Virus record (IMG/VR): IMGVR_UViG_3300009159_000049
Span: 28,956 to 92,955 of that record
Direction: 5' to 3' (one strand)
Origin: a virus
DNA: 64,000 bases
Position 1 is the stretch's first letter. Each line of letters opens with the position of its first letter. The position numbers and the translations under genes were made by a program. This document shows, in pieces, positions 35,619 to 45,298 of the stretch. Below the pieces are notes generated by a model. It saw nothing but the letters and a program-made list of their open reading frames with translations. It made no database searches and was not told where the DNA came from.

Positions 35619-36851
35619 ATGAGTGAGAATGAGAAAGACCCACCGCTAGCTGGTAAGGCTAAGCTGTCTTCTCTTACGGATTTTGAAATAAAAGCTTTAA
35701 TGCTTCAAAAAGAAGGAAAGCTTGAAGAGCTTCAAAAAGCAATAGAAGAGGTATCACCAACTAAGCCTGAAAAAGAAGAAGTCAAACCTGCAGTAGAGGA
35801 AGAGGCATCTGAGCAGGATATGGCGGCCTATAGAAACCTACTTCAAAAAGTTAAAACTCCTGTTTCTCTTGATAAAGTTTCAGCTCAGCAAAGAAGGCAA
35901 ATAGAAGAGGGTATGGCGCTTCTAAACGAGATAGTGTCTGACAAGGAAAGATACGACTCGTTAAAAAAGATGCATGATGATGCTTTTAAGAGGTCAGTAG
36001 ATAAGGCTAACCCATTCAAACCTCCAATTTTACCAGACCACCTTAAGCCTAATGAGCCTGAGCCTGTTAAAAAAGAGGAGATAGTTAAAAAAGAAGAACC
36101 TGTTGTTATTAGTGGAGACGTCTCCACTAAACCTGAAGCAGCCAAGCCAGTATACAAAGAAAACAACTTATCATTCATAAATGACATAGCATCACCTGCA
36201 GCTGAAGCTTCTAGGCCTCAGACTTATAAAGAGGAGCCAAGACCTCACGTGGAATACACTGCTCCAGCTCAGGAATACCAGCCGTCTGCTATTAGCTTAA
36301 TGCCTAACTGCCCTCACTGCGGGTGGGACCTTAAGAGAGAAGACTTAACTGACGTAACTCCTGAAGATAAGTTTGATTTTGTTCAATCTATTTTAGGAAG
36401 TATAAGGTTTAAGAAATCATATGAAATGTTTGATGGTAAGTACAAGGTTGTGTTTAAAGCTATAACCACTAAGGAAGCTGACATAGCTTACCGGCAGATA
36501 GTAATAGACGGACAGCTGGACTATAACAGCAGGATTATTGGCGGTACCGACTTCTACTGGAGAAACCTTCAAGCCTATAGAATGGTGATGTCTTTAGACA
36601 GCATAGAGTCTGTAGATTACGGCAGGGTTAGTATTCCTTCATTAGAAGAAGCAGAAATCGAGATGCCTGACTCAGGACCTATAAAGCTTCAAAACAAGCT
36701 GGTTCCATTTTTGAATCACGTTCTTGACAACTACCTACCACTAGAAAGCACAAGGTCGATTATAGGGCATGCGTACTTCGAGTTTCAGTCTCTATGTGAC
36801 AAGCTACAGGTAATGGCCGAGTCTCCGACTTTTTGGAAAGCGATCGAGTAA
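35619..36851 (+). CDS. Probable tail assembly chaperone / gp26-like protein with zinc ribbon
   Basis: The 410-aa protein sits just before the tape measure. The N-terminal 220 residues are charged and low complexity (KLEELQKAIEEVSPTKPEKE; EPEPVKKEEIVKKEEP). The C-terminal domain begins at the zinc-ribbon half-site NCPHCGWDL and continues with EDKFDFVQSILGSIRFKKSY and GGTDFYWRNLQAYRMVMSLD, which resembles the T4 gp26-type baseplate/chaperone family. A small gene overlaps its end in the -1 frame, as in chaperone pairs upstream of many tape measures. The linker carries a copy of the dispersed palindrome. Confidence 0.6.
   Translation: MSENEKDPPLAGKAKLSSLTDFEIKALMLQKEGKLEELQKAIEEVSPTKPEKEEVKPAVEEEASEQDMAAYRNLLQKVKTPVSLDKVSAQQRRQIEEGMALLNEIVSDKERYDSLKKMHDDAFKRSVDKANPFKPPILPDHLKPNEPEPVKKEEIVKKEEPVVISGDVSTKPEAAKPVYKENNLSFINDIASPAAEASRPQTYKEEPRPHVEYTAPAQEYQPSAISLMPNCPHCGWDLKREDLTDVTPEDKFDFVQSILGSIRFKKSYEMFDGKYKVVFKAITTKEADIAYRQIVIDGQLDYNSRIIGGTDFYWRNLQAYRMVMSLDSIESVDYGRVSIPSLEEAEIEMPDSGPIKLQNKLVPFLNHVLDNYLPLESTRSIIGHAYFEFQSLCDKLQVMAESPTFWKAIE
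36109..36130. repeat. Dispersed palindrome, copy 5
   Basis: A perfect 22-bp palindrome centred on GGAGACGTCTCC, extended on both sides by TTAGT/ACTAA. It is inside the linker of the 35619 gene and reads I-S-G-D-V-S-T-K. Confidence 0.85.
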
Positions 36852-37129
36852 ACTCTGTATTAATAGAGATGGCCGCCAAAGGAATCGTCGACTTCAAAGA
36901 CGCTAACCTTCTCGATCGCAAGTGGCAGCTCAAGCTAAAATGGCTTGCCAAGTCTTACACTGCAAATAAATCTGCAGAAGTGGTTAAACTTGCAATTTTA
37001 AGGTATACTGGTGCCTTGGGCTACGGTACTGCTGATTTGTTCAATGAAGCTTGGGATACCATAGGAAACTTGGTGCAAGACTATTCAGACGCTTCTATGC
37101 CGTGGTTAGATCCTAAGAAGACTAAGTAA
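36833..37129 (+). CDS. Small gene overlapping the chaperone (second chaperone component)
   Basis: The frame runs to 37129 and can start at TTG 36833 (98 aa) or ATG 36869 (86 aa); neither has a good RBS. It overlaps the end of the chaperone-like gene by 19 bases in the -1 frame. The protein is helical (VLIEMAAKGIVDFKDANLLD; KWQLKLKWLAKSYTANKSAE) with a small globular end (DAWMPWLD-like, SDASMPWLDPKK). Two overlapping genes before a tape measure often make a frameshift pair. No classic slippery heptamer is present at the overlap, so an independent start or unusual slip are both possible. Confidence 0.6.
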   Translation: MESDRVNSVLIEMAAKGIVDFKDANLLDRKWQLKLKWLAKSYTANKSAEVVKLAILRYTGALGYGTADLFNEAWDTIGNLVQDYSDASMPWLDPKKTK

Positions 37130-37150
37130 CTAGCCAGGAGGGTTATAGAC

Positions 37151-40100
37151 TTGGCCTACAACACACCTAACTACGCTTCTCAGTACGCTGAGTTCGCACC
37201 TGTACCTAATACGTTTGCTCAGAATATAGCGCAGCCTCCTATAGCCCAAGGAAGAAAACTAGGAGCTATAGGTGACTCTTTTAACATAGCAAGCTTAATA
37301 GGAACACAAGACCCAGGTATGAGCCTTATGCTCAATACCATAATGCAGCCATTACTAACCAGCTTTATAGGCAACAAATACATGCCTGCTCAGTTCTCGG
37401 CTGGAGGTAATCTATATAGCCAAATGAGAATGGGTGATGCTTTAAGGGGACAGTCCATAGCTATGGGCAACGCGTCTCAGGTAGACAAAGGCTCCATCTT
37501 TAAAATGATCCAAGGAACAGCAGCGCTTACAGGACAAAGGTTTGGAGCCCGTGAGCGTGAGTCAGCCAACCAGCTGGCTGAGACTATCAGCGGCTTTATG
37601 CCTATGGCTGCGCAGTTTGCTCCTGACTTTGTAGACAGTCTTAACGGTACTAGAGGTTCTGCCACTGTTATGGCTCAGAACATGTTCAAGGGTGCAAGGT
37701 ACGCCACCGACCCAGTTACAGGAAGGCGAGGAATGAGCGCCAACTCTGTAGGAGAGCTGAGCAAGAATGTGTACGAAAGGTTGTACGGCGATAGAGCTGA
37801 AGTGTCTCAGATGAATGGGCTTACAGCAGGTAAAACAGGCGCACTATACGACGAGCTTCAACGTAGAGGAGCTATGCCTAATAGCGGCGGCAGAGGAGAG
37901 GGTATTCGTAAAATAGCTGAGCAGCTTGACAAGACAGTAGGTGAAGTATCTAACATGCCAGACTTAGACGCTAGGTTAAGACAGTTTGATGCAGATAAAA
38001 TAGCTGGAAGACTTAAAGGTATGTCAAAGGCTGTTGCGGCTATGCAAGAAGTGTTTGGAGAGATGGGAGAAAGCAATGCTCCAATGTCTCAGCTTGTAGG
38101 AGCTATAGAAACTTTAACTCAAGCTAACATGCAAGGAATGGAACCTCACAAACTTGAAAAGATGGTTAGAGATACCTCTAACACAGCTAAGGCAGCCGGC
38201 ATAGAAATGCCAGAGATGTTTAGGCTTATGGGAGCCTCTGCTGGAATGGCTGACAGGATGGGTGTAAATAGAGTATTCGTGCCTGGTACTACAAACCAGT
38301 CAGTTCTAGAGAATGACGCGTCTAAGCGTATGTATGGAGGCGTTACAGCCTTTGGTCTTAGCTCTTCTGACAAAATTATGGACATTCAACAGCAGCTTAA
38401 CACTCAAGCCTTAAAGGACCCTAGGGTAAATCAAATAGCTAACATAGCTAGAGCAGTTGATAGATATAAGTTTAAGCCTACCGAAGGCTCAGAACTAGAA
38501 TCAGTATACAAAGCTATAACAAACCCGTCGTCTGGTGGAGTCTATGAAACTACAGATGCCAAGGGAAACAAGATAAAGAAAACCCTAAGCGAATTGTCTA
38601 GGCAGCCAGGAGGAGTAAGTGAATTCCTTTTAAAAAGCGGTATGCCTGTATCTTTAGTTCAAGACTTACAAGCAACTCAAGAAGCTAACGAAGAGTACAT
38701 GTTTAAGTACAACATGGGATCAAACGTAGGAAGGCCTATGCAGAATGCTGGAGCTATTACAGAGTTATCCGATAGAAACAGCATGAACTTTGCTAGGTAT
38801 TCAAAAGACGATAAGGCTATGGAAGGTGTTAGCAAAGACGTAAAGTCAGCTTTCACAGACCAAGCTACAGCTAACGAAATTAACAAAGAAGCTGCAGAAG
38901 CGTTAATTAACGCTCCTAAAGATGAGATAGGTAAGCCTGAAGTAACAATTAGGAAATCTCTTGAAAGTAGTCTTAGAAAGAGGGGATTCAAGTTTGATAA
39001 ACCATCAGACGAAAGATTCCTAGCATCAGCAGCAGGCGGTATAGCCGACTCATCACTTCAGTGGGCTAAGTCCTCAGGTTACCAATCACTTCCTGATGCT
39101 CAGGCTACTCTAAGCACTAGGGTGTTAGAGGAAGCTAGGATAAGCAGCGCTGAAGTTCAGCAGCAGAGTGGGTTTGAGTCTATGCTTGCAGATGTTGGTA
39201 AGACCGACCTTACACAAAGACTTACTGACTTTGTAAGGAACGCAAACAGTAAAACTAGCGCTTCAGATGCTGCAGCAGCTGTACTTAACTTTGTACCAAA
39301 AGATAAGGTACAAGAAAGATTTGCACCTTTGTTCCGTGAGATTAAAGAGGCGTCAACAGCTTACAACGAGTACGACGCTGACAAAGTTAAGCACGACTAC
39401 TTAAACAACGCTATAGCCCTTAATGACGCTGAGTTGGCCAAGCCAGGAATAACCGAAGACAAACGAAGACAGCTTGAAGGAGAAAGGAATCAGCTTAAAG
39501 ATCAACTTATAAAGTCAGATTTAGCAACCACAGGCGGAGTTGACTCAACCTACGCTTCTATAGTTAACGAAGCTAAAAAGAATTCAAAAGACTATGAAGC
39601 CACTGCTAGATCAAACATTAATAGCTTTAAAGATAGGCATGGAGTTACTGCTGATGAAGCTAAGACAAAGAGCACTAGAGAACTAGCCCTAATAGGCAAA
39701 GGTACAAAGCAGGCTGAGCTTAAGACTATACTTGAAAAGGCTGGAATAGAATTCACTGCTGCTGGATTCATGAGCAACGCTACTGGAGGTCTTAAAGAAG
39801 TTAATGACATAAATAAACAAATAAATAATGCTGATCCTGGAGAAGCAGCTTATGGCTTAGACATGGCTAGAAACTTCCTAGACAGATACACAACTAATGA
39901 AGGAGGACTGTTAGAGAAAGGAGGCAAGAAGGGATTAGAAATAAGAGATAAGGCGGCTATAGCTCTAAACCGTATTTCTAATTCAAGCAACGAGCTTGGT
40001 GTGACTAGAGAGGAGTACATGAATAAAGACCTGTCTAGGGTCAACTTTAACTTTAAAGACCTTCAAGCTGAAAATAAAGACGATATAAACGTTTTGACAG

Positions 40101-42343
40101 AACTGTCATCTACAGTTCCTGGAATGGCTTTAACGGCTAGAGCAAATCTAACTGCCCAAGTAAAAACTCTTAGTGAGTCTAAGGACCCTAAAGATTTAAG
40201 AAAGGCTGAGAGGCTTCAAGGACTATTAGACATTAAATCAGAGAACCTTGGCGCTGCTAAAGATAAGGCCACTAAGCTTTCAGAAAGCCTTACCGAAGGA
40301 TCTGAGAAAGCAATAAAAGCAGCTTACAAGAGCTTTACTGAAGCAGAGGCTGCTAAGAAAAGCAACGACACAGCCATAGATAAGTATATTGAAGCAACAG
40401 GCCTAGACAAACTTAACATAAAGAAAGACAGCTTGGCTGCTGCAGTTGAACCTACAGATGAGGAACGTAGCAAGGTACTTAGACTAAGAGCAGCGCTATC
40501 GAACGAAAAATCTCCTAAAGAAAGAGACAAAATAAAAGAAGAAATATCTAAGGTTATAAAAGACTCTGGAGCTCAAGAATCTAAGTTTAAGACCCTAACA
40601 GGTTCCGATAGAGATGAGGCTTTAAGGCTGGTAGCAAGAACAAGCCCAATGAGTGATGACGAGCGTAAAAAGAAACAAAGTTACGATCTTGATAATAGCA
40701 TTAAAGAAGCCACTAGTACGTTTAATGAAAGAGATAAAGATGAGCTAAAAAAGCTAGAAGATAAAAAAAGAGAATCTGCTAGCTCTAAGGTAGTTGAGCT
40801 AACTAAAGAGTTTGGAAGAGAGTTCGATGCTGAGAACAAAAACGCTGTAAGTCAACTTTTAAACAAGTATAGCTCAGTTCAAGAGCTACAAATGTTTTCT
40901 AATGATGACTCTCAGAAGTCTGAAGATATAAGAAACATACTTAAGCTTTCTGGATACACATCTAAAAACAAAGACCAACAGAAAGCTGACCTAGCTCAGC
41001 TATACAACGTTAACAAAGCTGAACAGGCTGGCATTAAATATGGTGAGTCTTTTGTAATTAAGGACGGAAAAGCCGTAAGAGCTACTGATGCTGAAGTAGA
41101 ATCAGGCAACTTTATAAATCTTAAGCAGTACGAGGAAGGTGGCAGTAGACACAGAAAATACATCGATAACTTAAGAATAGGTTATAAAAAAGAGGATATT
41201 AAACCAGGCCAGTTTGACGAGTTTAAGAACAAAGAATTTACTGACAAAGATAAAGCTAGACACCAAGAGCTTGTAGATAAGAAAAAATCTAGAGAACTTC
41301 TACTTAAAGGTAGGTTTAAAAGTGAAGCTGATATAGCTGAATTTGAAGCTATAACGGCTAAGAGCGAAGGAGGGGCAGGACTTACTGATGAAGAAACAGC
41401 AAGGTATAAAGCGCTTCAAGAAAAGTCAGGATTAAGTCCAGAGGATTTTAAATCTCTTCCAATTATTCTAAGAACTGAAGACGAGAGGCGTAAGCAACTT
41501 AAAGATCCAAAAGTTCAAGCTAAAATTAAAGAATACATCAATAAAGGCAAGATATTAGATAAAGATAAGGAGGCTGCTTTAGAAAAGATGGCTGGGTTTA
41601 ATGCATCAGCTAAAGCTGCAGTCTTAGGAAAGGACAGCTACGCTAAGCTTAGTACAGCCGAGACTGATCACCTAACATCTTTACTTACAGACTTAAGCGT
41701 ACAAAACTATTCAGGAGAGGGTCCAAAGCTTAGTGATAAACAAAGAGAAAACATCGATAAGGCTAAAGCCATAATGATACAGGATGTTGGCAAAGCAAAA
41801 AGCCCTATGCAATTCTTCCAAGAAGAGTTTAACGTTTCTAAGGAGGCTTTTTACGGTAAGAAGTTTGAAGGCAAATCATTTGGAGACGTCTCCACTGGAG
41901 ATCAAAGGGAGGCCTTCAATAGAGTAAGCTCTAGCCTGTCATATGCAGCTAGGGAGGCGTTCGATCTTAGTGGTAAGACTAATACTAACGCTAGCCCTCA
42001 AGAAAGGCTAAAAGAGCTAAGAAAGCTGCTTTCTACTCCTGATGCCAACCTTAATAAGCAGCAGTTGGCTCTTAAGTCTGGCGTTGCGGCTCAGGGTTAT
42101 GTTGAAGCTAATATGATAAGTGAAGGTGGAGAGCTGGTAACCAAAGAAGTTAACGCCAAGGTAAGAGCTACTGACGCTAAAATAAAGAAAGAAAATATGT
42201 TACAAGGTAAGGAAGGAGACCCTAGTTTTCAGTCTGGAAAAATGGTAGCTGTTATTGACTCTAAGCAGCCGCTTGTGTTCTCAGGCAAGATGGACATATT
42301 TAAAGGAATGATAAGTGGGTTACTAAACTCTTCTAAACAGTAG
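37151..42343 (+). CDS. Tail tape measure protein
   Basis: The 1730-aa protein begins at TTG, with AGGAGG upstream, and is by far the longest protein in the window. It is almost wholly helical: a hydrophobic N-terminal part (LMLNTIMQPLLTSFIGNK), a Gly/Ala/Met-rich region, then more than 1000 residues of Lys/Glu/Ala/Leu-rich coiled coil (RQLEGERNQLKDQLIK; KLEDKKRESASSKVVELTKE). No transmembrane or hydrolase domain was identified. If the usual relation of about 0.15 nm per residue holds, the tail would be roughly 260 nm. Position after the chaperone pair and before the baseplate hub genes is canonical. Confidence 0.8.
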   Translation: MAYNTPNYASQYAEFAPVPNTFAQNIAQPPIAQGRKLGAIGDSFNIASLIGTQDPGMSLMLNTIMQPLLTSFIGNKYMPAQFSAGGNLYSQMRMGDALRGQSIAMGNASQVDKGSIFKMIQGTAALTGQRFGARERESANQLAETISGFMPMAAQFAPDFVDSLNGTRGSATVMAQNMFKGARYATDPVTGRRGMSANSVGELSKNVYERLYGDRAEVSQMNGLTAGKTGALYDELQRRGAMPNSGGRGEGIRKIAEQLDKTVGEVSNMPDLDARLRQFDADKIAGRLKGMSKAVAAMQEVFGEMGESNAPMSQLVGAIETLTQANMQGMEPHKLEKMVRDTSNTAKAAGIEMPEMFRLMGASAGMADRMGVNRVFVPGTTNQSVLENDASKRMYGGVTAFGLSSSDKIMDIQQQLNTQALKDPRVNQIANIARAVDRYKFKPTEGSELESVYKAITNPSSGGVYETTDAKGNKIKKTLSELSRQPGGVSEFLLKSGMPVSLVQDLQATQEANEEYMFKYNMGSNVGRPMQNAGAITELSDRNSMNFARYSKDDKAMEGVSKDVKSAFTDQATANEINKEAAEALINAPKDEIGKPEVTIRKSLESSLRKRGFKFDKPSDERFLASAAGGIADSSLQWAKSSGYQSLPDAQATLSTRVLEEARISSAEVQQQSGFESMLADVGKTDLTQRLTDFVRNANSKTSASDAAAAVLNFVPKDKVQERFAPLFREIKEASTAYNEYDADKVKHDYLNNAIALNDAELAKPGITEDKRRQLEGERNQLKDQLIKSDLATTGGVDSTYASIVNEAKKNSKDYEATARSNINSFKDRHGVTADEAKTKSTRELALIGKGTKQAELKTILEKAGIEFTAAGFMSNATGGLKEVNDINKQINNADPGEAAYGLDMARNFLDRYTTNEGGLLEKGGKKGLEIRDKAAIALNRISNSSNELGVTREEYMNKDLSRVNFNFKDLQAENKDDINVLTELSSTVPGMALTARANLTAQVKTLSESKDPKDLRKAERLQGLLDIKSENLGAAKDKATKLSESLTEGSEKAIKAAYKSFTEAEAAKKSNDTAIDKYIEATGLDKLNIKKDSLAAAVEPTDEERSKVLRLRAALSNEKSPKERDKIKEEISKVIKDSGAQESKFKTLTGSDRDEALRLVARTSPMSDDERKKKQSYDLDNSIKEATSTFNERDKDELKKLEDKKRESASSKVVELTKEFGREFDAENKNAVSQLLNKYSSVQELQMFSNDDSQKSEDIRNILKLSGYTSKNKDQQKADLAQLYNVNKAEQAGIKYGESFVIKDGKAVRATDAEVESGNFINLKQYEEGGSRHRKYIDNLRIGYKKEDIKPGQFDEFKNKEFTDKDKARHQELVDKKKSRELLLKGRFKSEADIAEFEAITAKSEGGAGLTDEETARYKALQEKSGLSPEDFKSLPIILRTEDERRKQLKDPKVQAKIKEYINKGKILDKDKEAALEKMAGFNASAKAAVLGKDSYAKLSTAETDHLTSLLTDLSVQNYSGEGPKLSDKQRENIDKAKAIMIQDVGKAKSPMQFFQEEFNVSKEAFYGKKFEGKSFGDVSTGDQREAFNRVSSSLSYAAREAFDLSGKTNTNASPQERLKELRKLLSTPDANLNKQQLALKSGVAAQGYVEANMISEGGELVTKEVNAKVRATDAKIKKENMLQGKEGDPSFQSGKMVAVIDSKQPLVFSGKMDIFKGMISGLLNSSKQ
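41881..41894. repeat. Dispersed palindrome, copy 6
   Basis: A perfect 14-bp core TGGAGACGTCTCCA inside the tape measure gene. It reads F-G-D-V-S-T-G with GGA GAC GTC TCC ACT. Confidence 0.8.
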
Positions 42344-42359
42344 CCTAAGGAGCTTTACC

Positions 42360-42860
42360 ATGCCCAGTATATTCACAGCGGCGTCAGGAACAGTTATGGT
42401 TATAGATGCCACTCCTAAACCTGGAGATGGAGATATTCCTAATGACCCTTTTTCTATTGAAGTAGATGGATCTAAATGGGGTGTAGATGAGATAGGTGGA
42501 ATTATAACCACAGCAAGTATATCTGGAGACTCTAACGTCCAATTTATGTATACCCTAAGAGACGCAATATATTTAACAACATTTGGTGACAAGATGGGTA
42601 GCATGTCTCTTAGTGGTTACCTTTTTTTGACAAGTCCTTTAGTATGCGGTAGAAACTCAGGAGCCCTGCCTTTACAGACGTTTTACGACAAATTCTTTCA
42701 ATCTTATGTGGTAAAAAACCCTAATCCTTTGACTATCCTTATAGGAACTACCTTAACAGTAAAAGCGTTTTTGCTATCTTTTCAAATGCAAATTACAGAC
42801 CCTCAGTTTATGTTAGGTCAGTTCAGCATGCAATTAGCTGTAGTACCACCTAAGAAGTAA
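42360..42860 (+). CDS. Probable baseplate / tail-tube-like protein
   Basis: The 166-aa beta-rich protein (SIFTAASGTVMVIDATP; DKMGSMSLSGYLFLTSPL; QMQITDPQFMLGQFSMQLAV) resembles tube-fold proteins that cap the baseplate end. GGAG precedes its ATG. It starts 16 bases after the tape measure and begins the hub cluster. The assignment is by position and beta pattern. Confidence 0.5.
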   Translation: MPSIFTAASGTVMVIDATPKPGDGDIPNDPFSIEVDGSKWGVDEIGGIITTASISGDSNVQFMYTLRDAIYLTTFGDKMGSMSLSGYLFLTSPLVCGRNSGALPLQTFYDKFFQSYVVKNPNPLTILIGTTLTVKAFLLSFQMQITDPQFMLGQFSMQLAVVPPKK

Positions 42861-42882
42861 AGTTAAAGGACATAAGATTGTT

Positions 42883-43641
42883 ATGATAAATCATTATAGA
42901 ACAGCTCTGCTTAATATATCAGGTACAAACTGGCCTGGTCTTGAGTATCCAGGAGAAGAACTTGTAGACCAATCATTTAAATCGAAGCCTTTAAAGGGAG
43001 TTACATCTACAGTTCACAGGCTTATATTTGGTGAGACCCCTGATAGAGCATATTTAAACTACAGACTAAGACAACTAACTACTATGTGGCATGACGGCCT
43101 ACTACACGAGGCAGCCACTGCTAAGGACAGCCGCATTACATATTGGCCTTTGAAGTTTGCGTCTGATATGACCTCTTATGGCAAGGTTGTAGTGGAAGGT
43201 GTTAACACCGATTCAAAACCTAACTTTAATGTTTTTGGAAGCCCTACCGCTAACGACGCAAGAGGCCGGTCCATGTTCATAATAGACGCTACTGTAACAG
43301 GTACTGTGTGCATAGCTGTAGACGAGTGCATTAATAGTACTAGGACGTTAGAGTCATCAGGAAGCTTTTTTGATTTTGGAAACGACATAAGGATTGGACT
43401 TGGAGACGGACATTACCGCATTCAGGTTGCAGCCAAGCCTGCTAAAGACATAGGGCAGGTTCTAGTTGATTGTGAAGCCCTTATAGGATCAGACGTAGAG
43501 CTGCAATTGTTTTCGAGGAGTAAAGATTTAAAAGAATTATGGAATAGGTCAGACCTAATAGCTGATAAGCTAGGCGCACTAAGCTTAGCTCTAGCAATAG
43601 AGCTAGATAACTCAGATCTAATCAAACTAGCAGGTGTTTAA
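42883..43641 (+). CDS. Unknown baseplate-cluster protein
   Basis: The 252-aa protein is not recognised. It has a basic helix early (SFKSKPLKGVTSTVHRLIFG; YLNYRLRQLTTMWHDGLLHE), then beta-rich sequence (GKVVVEGVNTDSKPNFNVFG; RSMFIIDATVTGTVCIAVD) and a helical C terminus (DLIADKLGALSLALAIELDN). Its stop is directly followed by the GTG of the hub gene. A baseplate or tube-baseplate adaptor role is inferred from location. Confidence 0.5.
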   Translation: MINHYRTALLNISGTNWPGLEYPGEELVDQSFKSKPLKGVTSTVHRLIFGETPDRAYLNYRLRQLTTMWHDGLLHEAATAKDSRITYWPLKFASDMTSYGKVVVEGVNTDSKPNFNVFGSPTANDARGRSMFIIDATVTGTVCIAVDECINSTRTLESSGSFFDFGNDIRIGLGDGHYRIQVAAKPAKDIGQVLVDCEALIGSDVELQLFSRSKDLKELWNRSDLIADKLGALSLALAIELDNSDLIKLAGV

Positions 43642-45273
43642 GTGAATTATCCTTATTCAAAAAGAAAAATAAGATGCTGGGCCGTTATAGACGGAAAAGA
43701 GTACGAAGTTACTAGAGTGACAACTGAGTTTGCACTCAACTCTATTCCTTCAGCTACGGTATCTTTAGTACCTGGTGTTAACGTAAATGACGGTAAACCG
43801 TCTACAGCCCATGATCTTGAAGACAACATAACATCGTTTAGACACCCTATAGAGATATGGTCAACCTATGAAATAGAGGATGAATTTAGAGGAGACTATG
43901 AGTTTACTCCAGACGTTAATGGAATTAACTCACTTATGTTTGAAGGATATATAACTGGATTTGGTTATCAAAGATCGGCATCCGGTATAGCCTTCTCTTT
44001 AGCTATTGAACACTGGCTATCAGACTTAACAGCTTCAAGCATGATAAGCGCCTCTACTCACTCTATGACAGCTGGAGACCTTCAAAGGTCAGTCATACTT
44101 CAAAACAATAAAGTAGGAGCTAGAAAAGCGCCAGGCACTTTGCTAGCGATGTCATACGTAAGTCAAAAATTAGGCGACGGAGCCAGTATAGTTGCAGACT
44201 TATGGGAGAACGGAATAAAGAAGATAGCAACTGAAGGTGCTAACTCTGATTCTTTAGTAGAACTAGATGTTCAAGTTGGAAACGCATGCGCAGCTGACTC
44301 CAGAAACGCAGCAGCCTTAAAAGCCTTGTCTAGAATGTCTGGAACGCTAAACATACGGCTTGTTGGTGCTGACGCTCAGAGTATAGGTAACGCTATTAAA
44401 CAAGACCTAGCAAAAATCTTTTTGGAAGATCTTGCAGGACAAACGGCTTGGGACAACATCATATCTTCAAGTGCTAACTATATGTTTGCAGTAGTACCTA
44501 AGGTGTCTGACGCCATAGTAGTGCCGTTCTGTCCTTCATTGTCAGTGAGCATCGACGCTGGTCCTTTTAAGGAGATACCTGCAGAGCAAATAGAGAACAT
44601 TTCAATATCGGGAGACATGCCTAGAACTATAAGAGGAGTGGCTCTTCTGTTCTCACAAGCGTCTGCTATAAACGTTGCACCTGGTAATAAAGATACTGGA
44701 ATAACTTTAAACAAACCAGGAGGAGTGTATATAGCCGAGACTGAGGGATGCAAAGGTACTATTATATACAAATACTCTCCAGGATGGGTTGCTAACACAG
44801 GTCCAATAGATCTTTCAAATAATGCGTGCAACAAGCCTCCTATTAGAACAACTACGCAAACAAATGCAGGAAATGAAAGCGACAAACCTACGGCTACTCA
44901 ACAAGCAGTAAACAAAGCTCGTTTTAGAGATGCGTTAGCTAAATCCATATACTGCATAGAGGTCCTTAAAGGCAGACAGGGTACTATAACCGGACCATAC
45001 AGAACAGATATAGGCGTAGGAAGTCTGATAAGGTTTGAACTGCCTGCTACTGCTAACGTGGCTAACTCTGTATCTAGCGTTTTTGTAGGAATGGTTTTAA
45101 AGGTCTTATGCTCTATAGACGCTCAGGCTTCACAGTCTTCTACTACATTTACAGTAGGGTACGTTAGAACAGACCACGAAGACTCTTTAAATGTTATAAC
45201 TGTAACCGAGCACCCTATATACAACGATCCTCCATGGAGGGGTACGTCGTTAGACTCCGGAGCTATAGCTTAA
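43642..45273 (+). CDS. Baseplate hub protein, gpD/gp27-like
   Basis: The 543-aa protein starts at GTG. The N-terminal half has the beta pattern of phage hub proteins: RCWAVIDGKEYEVTRVTTEF, HPIEIWSTYEIEDEFRGDY and FEGYITGFGYQRSASGIAF, which matches the FxGyItg-type segment of late-control gpD/gp27 proteins. A helical middle with KQDLAKIFLEDLAGQTAWDN follows, then a second beta domain (EVLKGRQGTITGPYRTDIG; GSLIRFELPATANVANSVS) leading into the tail-tip interface. Position next to the tape measure and before the J-like wedge gene fits. Confidence 0.65.
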   Translation: MNYPYSKRKIRCWAVIDGKEYEVTRVTTEFALNSIPSATVSLVPGVNVNDGKPSTAHDLEDNITSFRHPIEIWSTYEIEDEFRGDYEFTPDVNGINSLMFEGYITGFGYQRSASGIAFSLAIEHWLSDLTASSMISASTHSMTAGDLQRSVILQNNKVGARKAPGTLLAMSYVSQKLGDGASIVADLWENGIKKIATEGANSDSLVELDVQVGNACAADSRNAAALKALSRMSGTLNIRLVGADAQSIGNAIKQDLAKIFLEDLAGQTAWDNIISSSANYMFAVVPKVSDAIVVPFCPSLSVSIDAGPFKEIPAEQIENISISGDMPRTIRGVALLFSQASAINVAPGNKDTGITLNKPGGVYIAETEGCKGTIIYKYSPGWVANTGPIDLSNNACNKPPIRTTTQTNAGNESDKPTATQQAVNKARFRDALAKSIYCIEVLKGRQGTITGPYRTDIGVGSLIRFELPATANVANSVSSVFVGMVLKVLCSIDAQASQSSTTFTVGYVRTDHEDSLNVITVTEHPIYNDPPWRGTSLDSGAIA

Positions 45274-45298
45274 TCAGTATTACTAAACAGGAGACAAC

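Noticed and set aside
36826-36840. A canonical -1 slippery heptamer at the chaperone overlap.
   Set aside because: No X XXY YYZ match exists in the correct frame; re-pairing of TGG or AAA would be poor.
37151-42343. A peptidoglycan hydrolase domain within the tape measure.
   Set aside because: No catalytic motif was seen; the sequence is coiled coil throughout.
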